The notes below the pieces were generated by a model, which saw only the letters and a program-made list of their open reading frames with translations, was not told where the DNA came from and searched no databases. Of a stretch of DNA of 64,000 bases, positions 44,886 through 52,046 are shown piece by piece. Where the stretch lies: assembly GCA_963798655.1 (NCBI GenBank), contig CAWCUH010000009.1:52637-116636 (forward strand). The letters are read 5' to 3'. This DNA is from CAVSMC01 sp963798655. GTDB lineage: Bacteria > Pseudomonadota > Gammaproteobacteria > Burkholderiales > Casimicrobiaceae. The position numbers were made by a program, and so were the translations under genes. How positions within the stretch are numbered: the first letter of the stretch is position 1; every line of letters starts with the position of its first letter.

Positions 44886-46222
44886 CGCCGCTCGCAGCGC
44901 TCGGTCGCAATCTGGTGGCTGGCGCGCGGCTCGCCCTCGCGCTGCCGGTGCGCCGGCTGTCGTTTCGCGTCGACGTCGCGCAGCTTCTGCTGGTGTTCGC
45001 GTTCTCGGCGCTGATCGACGTCGGCGGCGACTGGCTGCGCTACGGTCCGAGCGCACAATTCTCGTATCTGGGCGCCGGCAACGAGTTTTACACGCTCGGC
45101 TTGCTGGTCGCCATCGCGGCGCTGGTTGCGATCGTTGCCCGCCGGCCGGCGGTCGCGCTCGCCATTCCGGTGATTGCGCTTGCCGGCGCGCCGGTCGTGC
45201 AGCTCGGCGATGTCGCGATGACGCTGCTGCTGCGCGGCGCGGACGTCCCCGAATTCGCCGTGTCCTGGCTCGCGTACGCAATTCCCGTGTGGTTCGTCGC
45301 GATGATCATCCGCGCGACGTGGATTGCGTTCGAAGGCGAGGGAAGGGCGCATCCGTTCGGCGTGCTGCTCGCTGGCATCGTCGTCGCGGCGCCTGCGTGG
45401 CTCACAGTGTCGATCTATCCGTCATTGCCGTGGTGGGAGGCCGATGCATCGATCAAGGCCGGCACCGCCGCGAGCCCCGGCTCGGAGCTCGTGCAGGCGG
45501 CGCAGGCGCACCTGCTCGACGACATGCTCGGCGCGCTGGACGACGAGCGTCCGGGCGTCACCGACCTCTATTTCGTCGCCTTCGACGCCGACGGGCGCGC
45601 GCCGGCGCTGCACGAGGACGTGCTGCGCGCGCAACACGTGATGGACGAGCGCTGGGACACGCGGGGCCGCTCGATCGTGCTCGCGAACGACCCGCAGACG
45701 CTGCTCGAAACGCCGTTCGCAACGGTGACGCATCTGCGCGAAGCGCTGCGCGAGATCGGCGGCGCAATCGACGCCGAGTCCGACGTCGTCATGGTGTATA
45801 TCGCCGGCCGCCCGGGCAGCGACGGCGTCGACGTTTCGCACCCGCCGCTCGAACTGCTGCCGCTGTCGCCGTCGACGCTGCGCGCATTGCTCGACGACGC
45901 CGGCATCAAATGGCGCATCGTCGTGGTTTCGGCGTGCGATTCGGCCGAATTCGCCAAGACGCTCGCCGACGAGTCGACCGTCGTGCTCGCTGCCGGCGAC
46001 GGCGCCTGCACGATCGGCAACGACGGCAGTGCGCTCGGCAACGAGCTCTTCGGGCACGCGCTCGCCGAGCGTGACGGGTTCGCCGATGCGCTCGATGCCA
46101 CCGTTCGCGCGATCGAAGGTAAGGGCGCAAAGCCCACGCTGCAGGTTGGCTCGGCGATCGCCGACGTGCTGAAGTCGCTCGACCGCGGCAACGCCGCACG
46201 GCGCAGAGGCCGCACCATCTGA
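44882..46222 (+). CDS. C13-peptidase-like membrane protein, catalytic histidine apparently lost
   Basis: The 446-residue protein starts at a TTG overlapping thrC (TTGA). About five membrane helices span residues 30-190. A soluble C-terminal domain (about 205-445) then resembles bacterial C13 (legumain/caspase-fold) peptidases: SDVVMVYIAGRPG, HPPLELLPLSPSTLRALLDDAG, IKWRIVVVSACDSAEF. In active members the first block carries S-H-G with the catalytic His; here it reads A-G-R-P. The cysteine (about residue 352) is kept. It is probably a pseudoprotease or a diverged enzyme. It is coupled to thrC, but no metabolic link is known. Confidence 0.75.
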   Translation: MTPLAALGRNLVAGARLALALPVRRLSFRVDVAQLLLVFAFSALIDVGGDWLRYGPSAQFSYLGAGNEFYTLGLLVAIAALVAIVARRPAVALAIPVIALAGAPVVQLGDVAMTLLLRGADVPEFAVSWLAYAIPVWFVAMIIRATWIAFEGEGRAHPFGVLLAGIVVAAPAWLTVSIYPSLPWWEADASIKAGTAASPGSELVQAAQAHLLDDMLGALDDERPGVTDLYFVAFDADGRAPALHEDVLRAQHVMDERWDTRGRSIVLANDPQTLLETPFATVTHLREALREIGGAIDAESDVVMVYIAGRPGSDGVDVSHPPLELLPLSPSTLRALLDDAGIKWRIVVVSACDSAEFAKTLADESTVVLAAGDGACTIGNDGSALGNELFGHALAERDGFADALDATVRAIEGKGAKPTLQVGSAIADVLKSLDRGNAARRRGRTI

Positions 46223-46369
46223 GGCGTGGCCGCCGTCGTCGCGCCGTACCAATACGCGTCGATCTCGCGCCCGGTCGAAGGCGCCATTCCGGAGGACTTC
46301 ACGCGTCGCGTCGCTCGTTTCGCGGCCGCTGTCGCGTCTACCAGGGCGTGAATGAGGTAAGCCCCGGTC

Positions 46370-46708
46370 ATGCTCGCGAATGCGCGCATGCTGGGCGCGT
46401 CGCGGCGGCTGCTGTTGCGCCACATCTACCTGCCGTCGGCGACGTCATGGGTCTTCTCGAGCTTGCACACCTCCGTCGGCATGGCGTTCGTCGGTGCAGT
46501 CGTCGGCGAATATCTCGAATCCGCGAAAGGCGTCGGCAACCTGATCCTGCAGGCCGTGGGCGTGTTCGACATCAACACGGTGTTCGCCGGCATCGTCGTG
46601 CTTACGGCTTTCGCGTTGCTGCTCGACGCGACGGTGACATGGATCGAGGCGCGATTGCTCGTGTGGCGCCCGCGCACCGAGGAGACCGAGGCGCGGCAGG
46701 CGGTTTGA
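46370..46708 (+). pseudogene. 3' remnant of a TauC/SsuC-type ABC permease
   Basis: This 112-codon frame matches only the C-terminal third of a NitT/TauT permease: ANARMLGASRRLLLRHIYLPSA (the coupling-helix region), then SVGMAFVGAVVGEYLESAKGVG and two helices. An in-frame TAA lies 15 bp upstream of its ATG and the first 150 or so residues are absent, so it is a truncation. It sits directly before the tRNA that hosts the island. The 147 bp before it (46,223-46,369) hold nothing I recognise. Confidence 0.7.
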
Positions 46709-46733
46709 CGCACCCCGGCCGGAAAGCTATACT
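46705..46733 (+). promoter_or_regulatory. sigma-70 promoter of tRNA-fMet
   Basis: TTGACG (46705-46710), a 17-bp spacer and TATACT (46728-46733) form a near-consensus promoter. It would start transcription about 5 bp upstream of the tRNA. Confidence 0.8.
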
Positions 46734-46744
46734 TTCAATCCTGC

Positions 46745-46822
<78 letters not shown>

Positions 46823-46830
46823 ACAAATCA

Positions 46831-46865
46831 ACGGCTTGCCTTATGGCGGGCCGTTTTTGTTTTTG
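46831..46865 (+). terminator. rho-independent terminator after tRNA-fMet
   Basis: ACGGCTTGCC, a TTAT loop and GGCGGGCCGT form a stem, followed by a T-rich run. It lies just inside the island, so the tRNA terminator appears to come with the element. Confidence 0.75.
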
Positions 46866-46868
46866 GTC

Positions 46869-46887
46869 GGGGTAGCGCCCGGGTAGC
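46869..46887. repeat. putative integrase arm sites, left end
   Basis: GGGGTAGC (46869-46876) and CGGGTAGC (46880-46887) are spaced about 11 bp apart, the same octamer and spacing as three copies at 59942-59972 near the other end. They are candidate integrase arm-type binding sites. Confidence 0.55.
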
Positions 46888-46919
46888 AGACAGACGTACT
46901 TCGCGGTTTCGCTTGGCGC

Positions 46920-47192
46920 TCAATGCACGTCGATTAGCTCGACGTGAAACGCGACCGGCAGCGTCCCCGGCCTCGGTGGAAAGTCGCAATGGCCTGCGAC
47001 GCGGAGCCGGCGTCCCACCTGCAACACTTCGCGCGACCCCGCCCATGCTGACTCCGGGAGGACAATTCGCTCGATGTTGTCCTCGGTATCGAGCAGCAGC
47101 ACCGGCGACGGATGCAGCGCGTTCTCCGACGTCGTGTCGTCAACGTCGGCGATCGTTCCGACGAATTGGAAATAGAGCGGCACTACGCTCAA
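46920..47192 (-). CDS. 90-residue island cargo protein, unrecognised
   Basis: It starts at a TTG that overlaps the stop of the DUF362 gene (TTGA at 47189-47192), so the pair looks translationally coupled. The sequence alternates hydrophobic and polar residues and includes LQVGRRLRVAGHCDFPPRP and AFHVELIDVH, reminiscent of a small beta-barrel (OB-like) fold. That is pattern inference only. There is no signal peptide or membrane segment. It is the last gene before attL. Confidence 0.6.
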   Translation of the reverse strand: MSVVPLYFQFVGTIADVDDTTSENALHPSPVLLLDTEDNIERIVLPESAWAGSREVLQVGRRLRVAGHCDFPPRPGTLPVAFHVELIDVH

Positions 47193-48667
47193 CCTCGCAG
47201 TTCAGCGCTCCGCGGGCTAGTGAAGAACGGCGCTCCCATTGCGCTCGCTTCAGCGGACTCTACACTTCGCACGTTACCCCATCGATACCGGCAGTGTCCT
47301 TCGGCCTCCGCCTTGATTGCAAGGTTTTGAACAACCAAATCATCTAAAGCCTCATTCACCAATGATGGTGTGGCCGGGTCTTTGACGACGGCTGCGAGAA
47401 GTGGAACCAATTCGTCGACGGTGTACGCCTCGCACGAGACTGACAGGCATTTTATTAGCTGCCTACGTAGTTCTTCGCTTACCGACGCGACAGCGAGCTT
47501 CTTGCCAGTAATACGCCGCACCGCCTTTGCGATGCCCACGTAGTGCAAGGCTATCGCACCGTCGGCGCACACTTTCGTGCAACAACCGCAATCGGCGCAA
47601 TTGCGTAACGTAATCGCGTATCGACCAGCCCCGTCCGAGCGGATACAGTCAGCAGGGCAGCGTTCGGCACATCGCCCACATCCCGAACATCGGCCATCAA
47701 TCACAGGGCGTGGTCGGAGAAACGTGTTGTTAACAACGTTTGAAGCGCGGTCGTATAGCGACCCTCGGCTCTGTTCTTCAAGCGCCGGGACACGCAAAGC
47801 GACGGACGGTAAATTGTCGCCAAGAACGCGCACTCGGTCGCCTGGGACTGAGGCGCAACCGAGCCCCAATAACTCTGCATGGTACGTGGTCCACACCTTC
47901 AGTTTGTCATATCCGACGATATTCGCGGCTAGCGCGTCAAGGGCTACTGCATCGGTGCTCGCGAGAAGCACACCGACGGGTTTTACACTGGTGCCAAGAC
48001 CATGGCCTTCGAGCACCGTGGTGAGATCAAGAAACGACAAGTCGGGTCGAACGGTCCGATGAATGTCCGCAATGGCGCGAGCGAAGCCGCTGATGTCACT
48101 GCGAAATAGAGAGTGGATGCGCGCTTTGCGTTTTCCGATTACGAATCCAAACATATTCTTGATTGCACCGCTGAGCACTACGCCCGCGTGTGAACGACAG
48201 TTGGCGACATTGATTACTACGTCGGCCTCAAAGTACGCGTTGGAAACAAAGTAATGTCGAGGATAGACCAGCGAACCACGTACCTCCCGTGCGCCAGCTG
48301 CCGCGAGGTCAACCAATCGCGCCCCTGTCCGATTCGCTACATCTAGCATTCCAGTCGTACGCCAAATCAACTCGCAATGCGCGCCAGACCGAGCAACGTC
48401 GTCGCCGAAGGATACGACAGCGCCCGCCTGCTGTAGGCCTCTAATGACGGACTCGACGACCAGTGGGTGACTAGTGTAGCGATCTGCCGGCGCACGAGCA
48501 CCGGCACATCCCATGTTAACTTTGAGCAGGACGCGCGGCCCTTTAGCATCAAATAGCGCCATAAGAAGCGATCGATGCGCTTCGAGCAGTGAGCAAATGG
48601 CATTGTCGATCTGATTCGCGTCATAGGACGCGCTGGGTGCCGCGAACACCGGTGCCGGCTGGATCAT
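47189..48667 (-). CDS. DUF362 protein with two [4Fe-4S] ferredoxin motifs and a C-terminal extension
   Basis: The 492-residue protein has a DUF362 region (about 45-300): VLLKVNMGCAGAR, VINVANCRSHAGVVLSGAIKNMFGFV and STDAVALDALAANIVGYD. A bacterial ferredoxin domain follows with two complete clusters: CSGCGRCAERCP (about 325-336) and CADCGCCTKVCA (about 353-364). The last 100 or so residues (SVSEELRRQLIKCLSV onward) look helical and could be a winged helix; such a tail is not usual for DUF362 proteins. Cytoplasmic, no signal. G+C is clearly lower than the chromosome, marking it as acquired cargo. Start ATG 48665-48667. Redox or metal chemistry is likely; the reaction is unknown. Confidence 0.8.
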   Translation of the reverse strand: MIQPAPVFAAPSASYDANQIDNAICSLLEAHRSLLMALFDAKGPRVLLKVNMGCAGARAPADRYTSHPLVVESVIRGLQQAGAVVSFGDDVARSGAHCELIWRTTGMLDVANRTGARLVDLAAAGAREVRGSLVYPRHYFVSNAYFEADVVINVANCRSHAGVVLSGAIKNMFGFVIGKRKARIHSLFRSDISGFARAIADIHRTVRPDLSFLDLTTVLEGHGLGTSVKPVGVLLASTDAVALDALAANIVGYDKLKVWTTYHAELLGLGCASVPGDRVRVLGDNLPSVALRVPALEEQSRGSLYDRASNVVNNTFLRPRPVIDGRCSGCGRCAERCPADCIRSDGAGRYAITLRNCADCGCCTKVCADGAIALHYVGIAKAVRRITGKKLAVASVSEELRRQLIKCLSVSCEAYTVDELVPLLAAVVKDPATPSLVNEALDDLVVQNLAIKAEAEGHCRYRWGNVRSVESAEASAMGAPFFTSPRSAELRG

Positions 48668-49012
48668 CGCTGCTCTCTGGACGAACCCGCGTGCCGAGGT
48701 AGCCTGCGCCGAAGACTCTTTTCCATGAGGGCGTACCGGAAAGCATTGCTCGTGCCTTTGCGTTAGATGCTTGTTTTTCTGTGCGATCTTGTGACTGCGA
48801 TAACGCGAACGTAAACATTTCCGACGGCGCGTTGAAGAAGGGCATACGGATTTCTTCCGGCATTGATCGCCGCACCTGACAGCGGGTGTCGTTGCATCCC
48901 CGGAGCTACTTGGACACCCATGCACGCTCATGGCGCGTATCGGCAAGCGGCTGAACAAGCGTTGTAGGCGCTGCTCTGCTACATGGTTTGTGCAGTCTCG
49001 ATGCTCATGGCG
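48668..49012. other. 345-bp gap upstream of the DUF362 operon
   Basis: No convincing gene is seen. Relatively A+T-rich patches (about 48,765-48,825) make it the likely promoter region of the cargo operon. A short leftward frame here overlaps the DUF362 start and lacks support. Confidence 0.4.
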
Positions 49013-49201
49013 TCACATAGGAGCTTCGTCTGCCAGTCGGATGACGGTGAGCAATCCGACCGGTCGCCCATTGCAGCCCCAGGACTCGCCGTTGCCAGTT
49101 GCTTCCCATATCTTCGCCAGCGCGCACTTGGCGCAGCCGCGTTCACATTGACCCCTGATCTGCTCAGCAAGCCGGTCCAGCCGGCGCTTGTGGTCGCTCA
49201 T
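49013..49201 (-). CDS. 62-residue island protein with four cysteines
   Basis: MSDHKRRLDRLAEQIRG leads to C-x3-C-x2-C (CERGCAKC) and a later lone Cys (SWGCNG), possibly a small metal site. It is preceded by a coupled gene (4-bp overlap), as in compact phage-like operons. Unrecognised. Confidence 0.55.
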   Translation of the reverse strand: MSDHKRRLDRLAEQIRGQCERGCAKCALAKIWEATGNGESWGCNGRPVGLLTVIRLADEAPM

Positions 49202-49401
49202 AGCTTGGCGTCCGTCGGCGAAAAGAAGATTAGTCGGCCCGCAGCGCGCGCCTTCTCTGCCGTAACGGGGTCCGCGACCGCTTCCAGATAGCGCTTCCAA
49301 CCCTCCTCGTTCGACTCACCCTCGTTCAGCCAGACGAAGCGAAATTGGCCGTCATCGGATCGCGTTTCGAGCTTCGCGATCCTGCTCGCGTAGCTACTCA
49401 T
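49198..49401 (-). CDS. 67-residue island protein, copy 1
   Basis: MSSYASRIAKLETRSDDGQF begins a small charged protein, probably helical then beta. Both ends overlap neighbours by 4 bp (DUF5681 upstream, the 62-residue ORF downstream). An identical copy is at 51734-51937. No family recognised. Confidence 0.65.
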   Translation of the reverse strand: MSSYASRIAKLETRSDDGQFRFVWLNEGESNEEGWKRYLEAVADPVTAEKARAAGRLIFFSPTDAKL

Positions 49402-49805
49402 GCGAGGCTCCGCCCTGTCGCCTGTTCAAGCGCCGTTAAACGCTTCTCTATCTCGTCCGCCTCGACGATCCGCGCCTGCGTTGCAATCCCTTGCAGAATC
49501 GTCTGCGCCTCTTCGGGCGTCAGCTTCTCTCCAGCGAGTGCCTCCAGTACCGCCCGACCGCTGTCAGCCAACGAAGCCGCAAGCCCTGGCACGCTGACCG
49601 GATCGTCTTTAGCTTTCACCGGCGGGATCAGGCGGTCGATGCAAATACGCAGCGCCGTGCAGTCGCCTGCGAGCGCCATCTCGACAGCCTTCGCGACGAG
49701 CGCATCGGCGTGGGGAACGAGCAATTCCCGCATCGCCGTTCGCTTGTCGCGGATGCCGGGTGGGCGTCCGTCCGGATTGCCTGACTGTCCTGGTTCAAAT
49801 GCCAT
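49398..49805 (-). CDS. DUF5681 domain protein (intact copy)
   Basis: The 135-residue protein begins with the DUF5681 signature (FEPGQSGNPDGRPPGIRDKR). Helices follow, with a C-terminal coil (ADEIEKRLTALEQATGR). The domain is common in prophages and integrative elements, sometimes near packaging genes; its role is unknown. Start ATG 49803-49805. The second copy is broken by IS66. Confidence 0.75.
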   Translation of the reverse strand: MAFEPGQSGNPDGRPPGIRDKRTAMRELLVPHADALVAKAVEMALAGDCTALRICIDRLIPPVKAKDDPVSVPGLAASLADSGRAVLEALAGEKLTPEEAQTILQGIATQARIVEADEIEKRLTALEQATGRSLA

Positions 49806-49915
49806 AGCTTGATCCTCGGTTGATGTGATCAGTCGTTTAGTGCGCGCCGACACGCGAAAGAAGCGAATTAAGCGAAATAAGGCCGTCGTCGTGCATCTTC
49901 TTTCGCATCTTTCGC

Positions 49916-50438
49916 TTATTTCGCAGGATCGATCCCCTTCCATGTCTCAGCGGCGCGACCCTTGGTTGGCGACCGCTCGACCATTGCGAGCTTCCGCTGG
50001 TTCAGATATTCCAACGCGTTGCCGACGCGCTCGGCCGACTCGTGGCGCCGAAAGTAGTCGCTGATCTCGGTCCGCGTCATGCCGGCGGTGCCTGCCGCTC
50101 GAAGCGCGCGAAGGATCTCATCAGCCAGCGGATATCCGAGTGCCGACCCGAAGACGAAGCGCGCAGAGGCGTCGCAGTAGTTCCATAGCGCGATGGCGGC
50201 GAGCAAGTGTCGTTTGCCGATGGCTGTCGCCTCGTCCAGTAACGCATAGCACAAGGCCAACCGTACACACTGCGCTTCGGCCCGGCCCGTGACCGCACCG
50301 AGCAAGCCTGCGTGTCCTTCGCTCAAAGTGGGGTAGAGACTGGCCCAGACATCGCGGGCCTCATCGTCCATGACGAGCGCCCCCGAGCGTTGTCGAGCCG
50401 CCGAAGCCGCGCGCTCCAAGCGGTCTGTAAATGGTGTG
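49916..50438 (-). pseudogene. primase-helicase 3' fragment, copy 1
   Basis: This is an exact copy of the last roughly 174 codons of the primase-helicase gene (54890-56746). It is cut at 50438 by the end of the IS3-family element. It keeps the C-terminal winged-helix-like TRTEISDYFRRHESAERVG segment but no start or catalytic part. Confidence 0.9.
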
Positions 50439-50501
50439 TGACCCTGCCCCGGTTTCACGTACATCAGAATGTTGGTAACGTTCTGATGGACGGAGGGCGA
50501 G

Positions 50502-50819
50502 ATGGGAAGGAAGGAGTCAGTTCCGAATCGGCGGTACACGGAAGAGTTCAAGACTGAGGCGGTCAGATTGGCGCTGTCGATCGGTGGCAACGCCGCGGCG
50601 AAGCGGTTGGGCATTCCGCAGTCGACCATAACGAATTGGGTTCGACGAAGTCGAGAAGGGGCATCGGCCCCGACCGCGGGCACGGCGGCACCGGTGAAGC
50701 GTCCGGTGTCGGAGCTGGAGGCCGAGAATGCGCGGCTTCGGCGTGAACTGGCTAGTGCCAAGCTGGATCTGGAGATCGTAAAAAAAGCGGCGGCGTATTT
50801 CGCGAAGGAGTCGCGGTGA
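50502..50819 (+). CDS. IS3-family OrfA
   Basis: The 105-residue protein has a helix-turn-helix (RRYTEEFKTEAVRLAL, then GNAAAKRLGIPQSTITNWV) and a C-terminal leucine zipper (LEAENARLRRELASAKLDLE). Seven A residues at 50780-50786 form an A-AAA-AAA slippery site, as used for -1 frameshifting to make the OrfAB transposase. Confidence 0.9.
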   Translation: MGRKESVPNRRYTEEFKTEAVRLALSIGGNAAAKRLGIPQSTITNWVRRSREGASAPTAGTAAPVKRPVSELEAENARLRRELASAKLDLEIVKKAAAYFAKESR

Positions 50820-51679
50820 GATACGCCTGGATCGAGCAGCATCGCGACGACTACGCGGTTAGCAGGATGTGCCGGCTGCTGGCGGTGTCGCGTAGCGGCT
50901 ATCTGCAATGGCGGCGGCGCCCGCCGAGTGCGCGTGCGCAGGCCAATGCGCAGCTCGATGCGCAGGTGGCGGCGATGCACGCGGCGAGCAAAGGCAGCTA
51001 TGGGCGTCCGCGCATCGTGCGCGGGCTGCATGAGCAGGGTCTGCGCGTGGGCCCAGAGCGGGTGCGTCGCAGCCTGCAACGACAAGCGCTGCGTCCGGTC
51101 TACAAGCGCCCCTATCGGGTGACGACCGATTCCAATCATCGCCAGCCGCTGGCACCAAACGTTCTCGATCGCCGCTTTGACCGTTGGAACATCAATCGCG
51201 CCTGGGTTTCTGACATCACCTACATCAGCACGGTCGAGGGCTGGTTGTATCTCGCTGTCGTGATGGACTTGTCCAGCCGCCGCATTGTCGGCTGGTCGAT
51301 GAGCGCGCGACTGCATGCGGAGCTGGTCTGCCAAGCGCTGCAGGCGGCCTATTGGCGACGTAAACCGGGGGCGGGACTGATCATGCATTCCGACCGTGGC
51401 ACCCAGTACGCGAGTGTCCGCTACCGCAAGCTGATTGCCGATTTCCGGATGCTGCAGTCGATGAGCCGCAAGGCCAATTGCTGGGACAATGCGCCGATGG
51501 AGAGCTTCTTCAAGACGTTGAAAGTCGAACGCGTCTATCAACTTCGATATGCAACCCGCGCTCAGGCGCGTCTCGACATCGTTGACTGGATCGAAGGCTT
51601 CTACAATCATCGACGCTTCCACTCGTCGATCGGGTATCAGATCCCGGCACGCATAGAATCACGACTCATGGCTGCATAG
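50816..51679 (+). CDS. IS3-family OrfB transposase (DDE)
   Basis: The 287-residue integrase-fold catalytic part has all three acids in view: WVSDITYI, HSDRGTQYAS and DNAPMESFFKTLK. The HTH_21 region SKGSYGRPRIVRGL lies upstream. It begins at a GTG overlapping orfA and is probably translated as a frameshift fusion. Intact. Confidence 0.92.
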   Translation: MRYAWIEQHRDDYAVSRMCRLLAVSRSGYLQWRRRPPSARAQANAQLDAQVAAMHAASKGSYGRPRIVRGLHEQGLRVGPERVRRSLQRQALRPVYKRPYRVTTDSNHRQPLAPNVLDRRFDRWNINRAWVSDITYISTVEGWLYLAVVMDLSSRRIVGWSMSARLHAELVCQALQAAYWRRKPGAGLIMHSDRGTQYASVRYRKLIADFRMLQSMSRKANCWDNAPMESFFKTLKVERVYQLRYATRAQARLDIVDWIEGFYNHRRFHSSIGYQIPARIESRLMAA

Positions 51680-51733
51680 CCTGGTGTACGTCGAATCGAG
51701 GCAAGGTCAGGTCCAGCCGGCGCTTGTGGTCGC

Positions 51734-51937
51734 TCATAGCTTGGCGTCCGTCGGCGAAAAGAAGATTAGTCGGCCCGCAGCGCGCGCCTTCTCTGCCGTA
51801 ACGGGGTCCGCGACCGCTTCCAGATAGCGCTTCCAACCCTCCTCGTTCGACTCACCCTCGTTCAGCCAGACGAAGCGAAATTGGCCGTCATCGGATCGCG
51901 TTTCGAGCTTCGCGATCCTGCTCGCGTAGCTACTCAT
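51734..51937 (-). CDS. 67-residue island protein, copy 2
   Basis: It is identical to 49198-49401. The upstream DUF5681 gene of this copy is cut by IS66 and the downstream 62-residue ORF by IS3, so the gene is stranded between two insertion sequences and may not be expressed. Confidence 0.6.
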   Translation of the reverse strand: MSSYASRIAKLETRSDDGQFRFVWLNEGESNEEGWKRYLEAVADPVTAEKARAAGRLIFFSPTDAKL

Positions 51938-52006
51938 GCGAGGCTCCGCCCTGTCGCCTGTTCAAGCGCCGTTAAACGCTTCTCTATCTCGTCCGCCTCG
52001 ACGATC
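51934..52006 (-). pseudogene. DUF5681 C-terminal stub, copy 2
   Basis: These are the last 23 or so codons of DUF5681 (EKRLTALEQATGRSLA), separated from the rest (54437-54779) by the IS66 insertion. Confidence 0.85.
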
Positions 52007-52046
52007 GTAAGCGGCTGGGCAACACATCTTGCCATGATGCGTGGAA

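Larger units (their letters stand above)
49174..50438. repeat. duplicated 1,265-bp segment, copy 1
   Basis: This segment recurs, apparently without change, as 51710-52006 plus 54437-55412. It carries the start of the 62-residue ORF, the 67-residue ORF, DUF5681 and the last third of the primase-helicase. Confidence 0.93.
50439..51709 (+). mobile_element. IS3-family insertion sequence, intact
   Basis: This 1,271-bp element is bounded by imperfect inverted ends TGACCCTGCCCCG (left) and, reversed, TGACCTTGCCTCG (right). It encodes orfA and orfB with a -1 overlap. The flanks (GTG on the left, GGT on the right) do not form a target duplication, because the element sits at the junction of a tandem duplication. 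Confidence 0.9.
51710..52006. repeat. duplicated segment, copy 2, part a
   Basis: It matches 49174-49470 and is separated from part b (54437-55412) by IS66. Its last 8 bp (CGACGATC) are the IS66 target duplication. Confidence 0.93.

Noticed and set aside
46229..46354. Short rightward frame ending RRVARFAAAVASTRA
   Set aside because: Too short and unrecognised; no start context.
48621..48875. 84-codon leftward frame upstream of the DUF362 gene
   Set aside because: Overlaps the DUF362 start, no ribosome site and no family resemblance; kept as noncoding.
49916..51622. 568-codon leftward frame joining helicase tail and antisense IS3
   Set aside because: The upstream two thirds are antisense to orfB; only the helicase fragment up to 50438 is meaningful.
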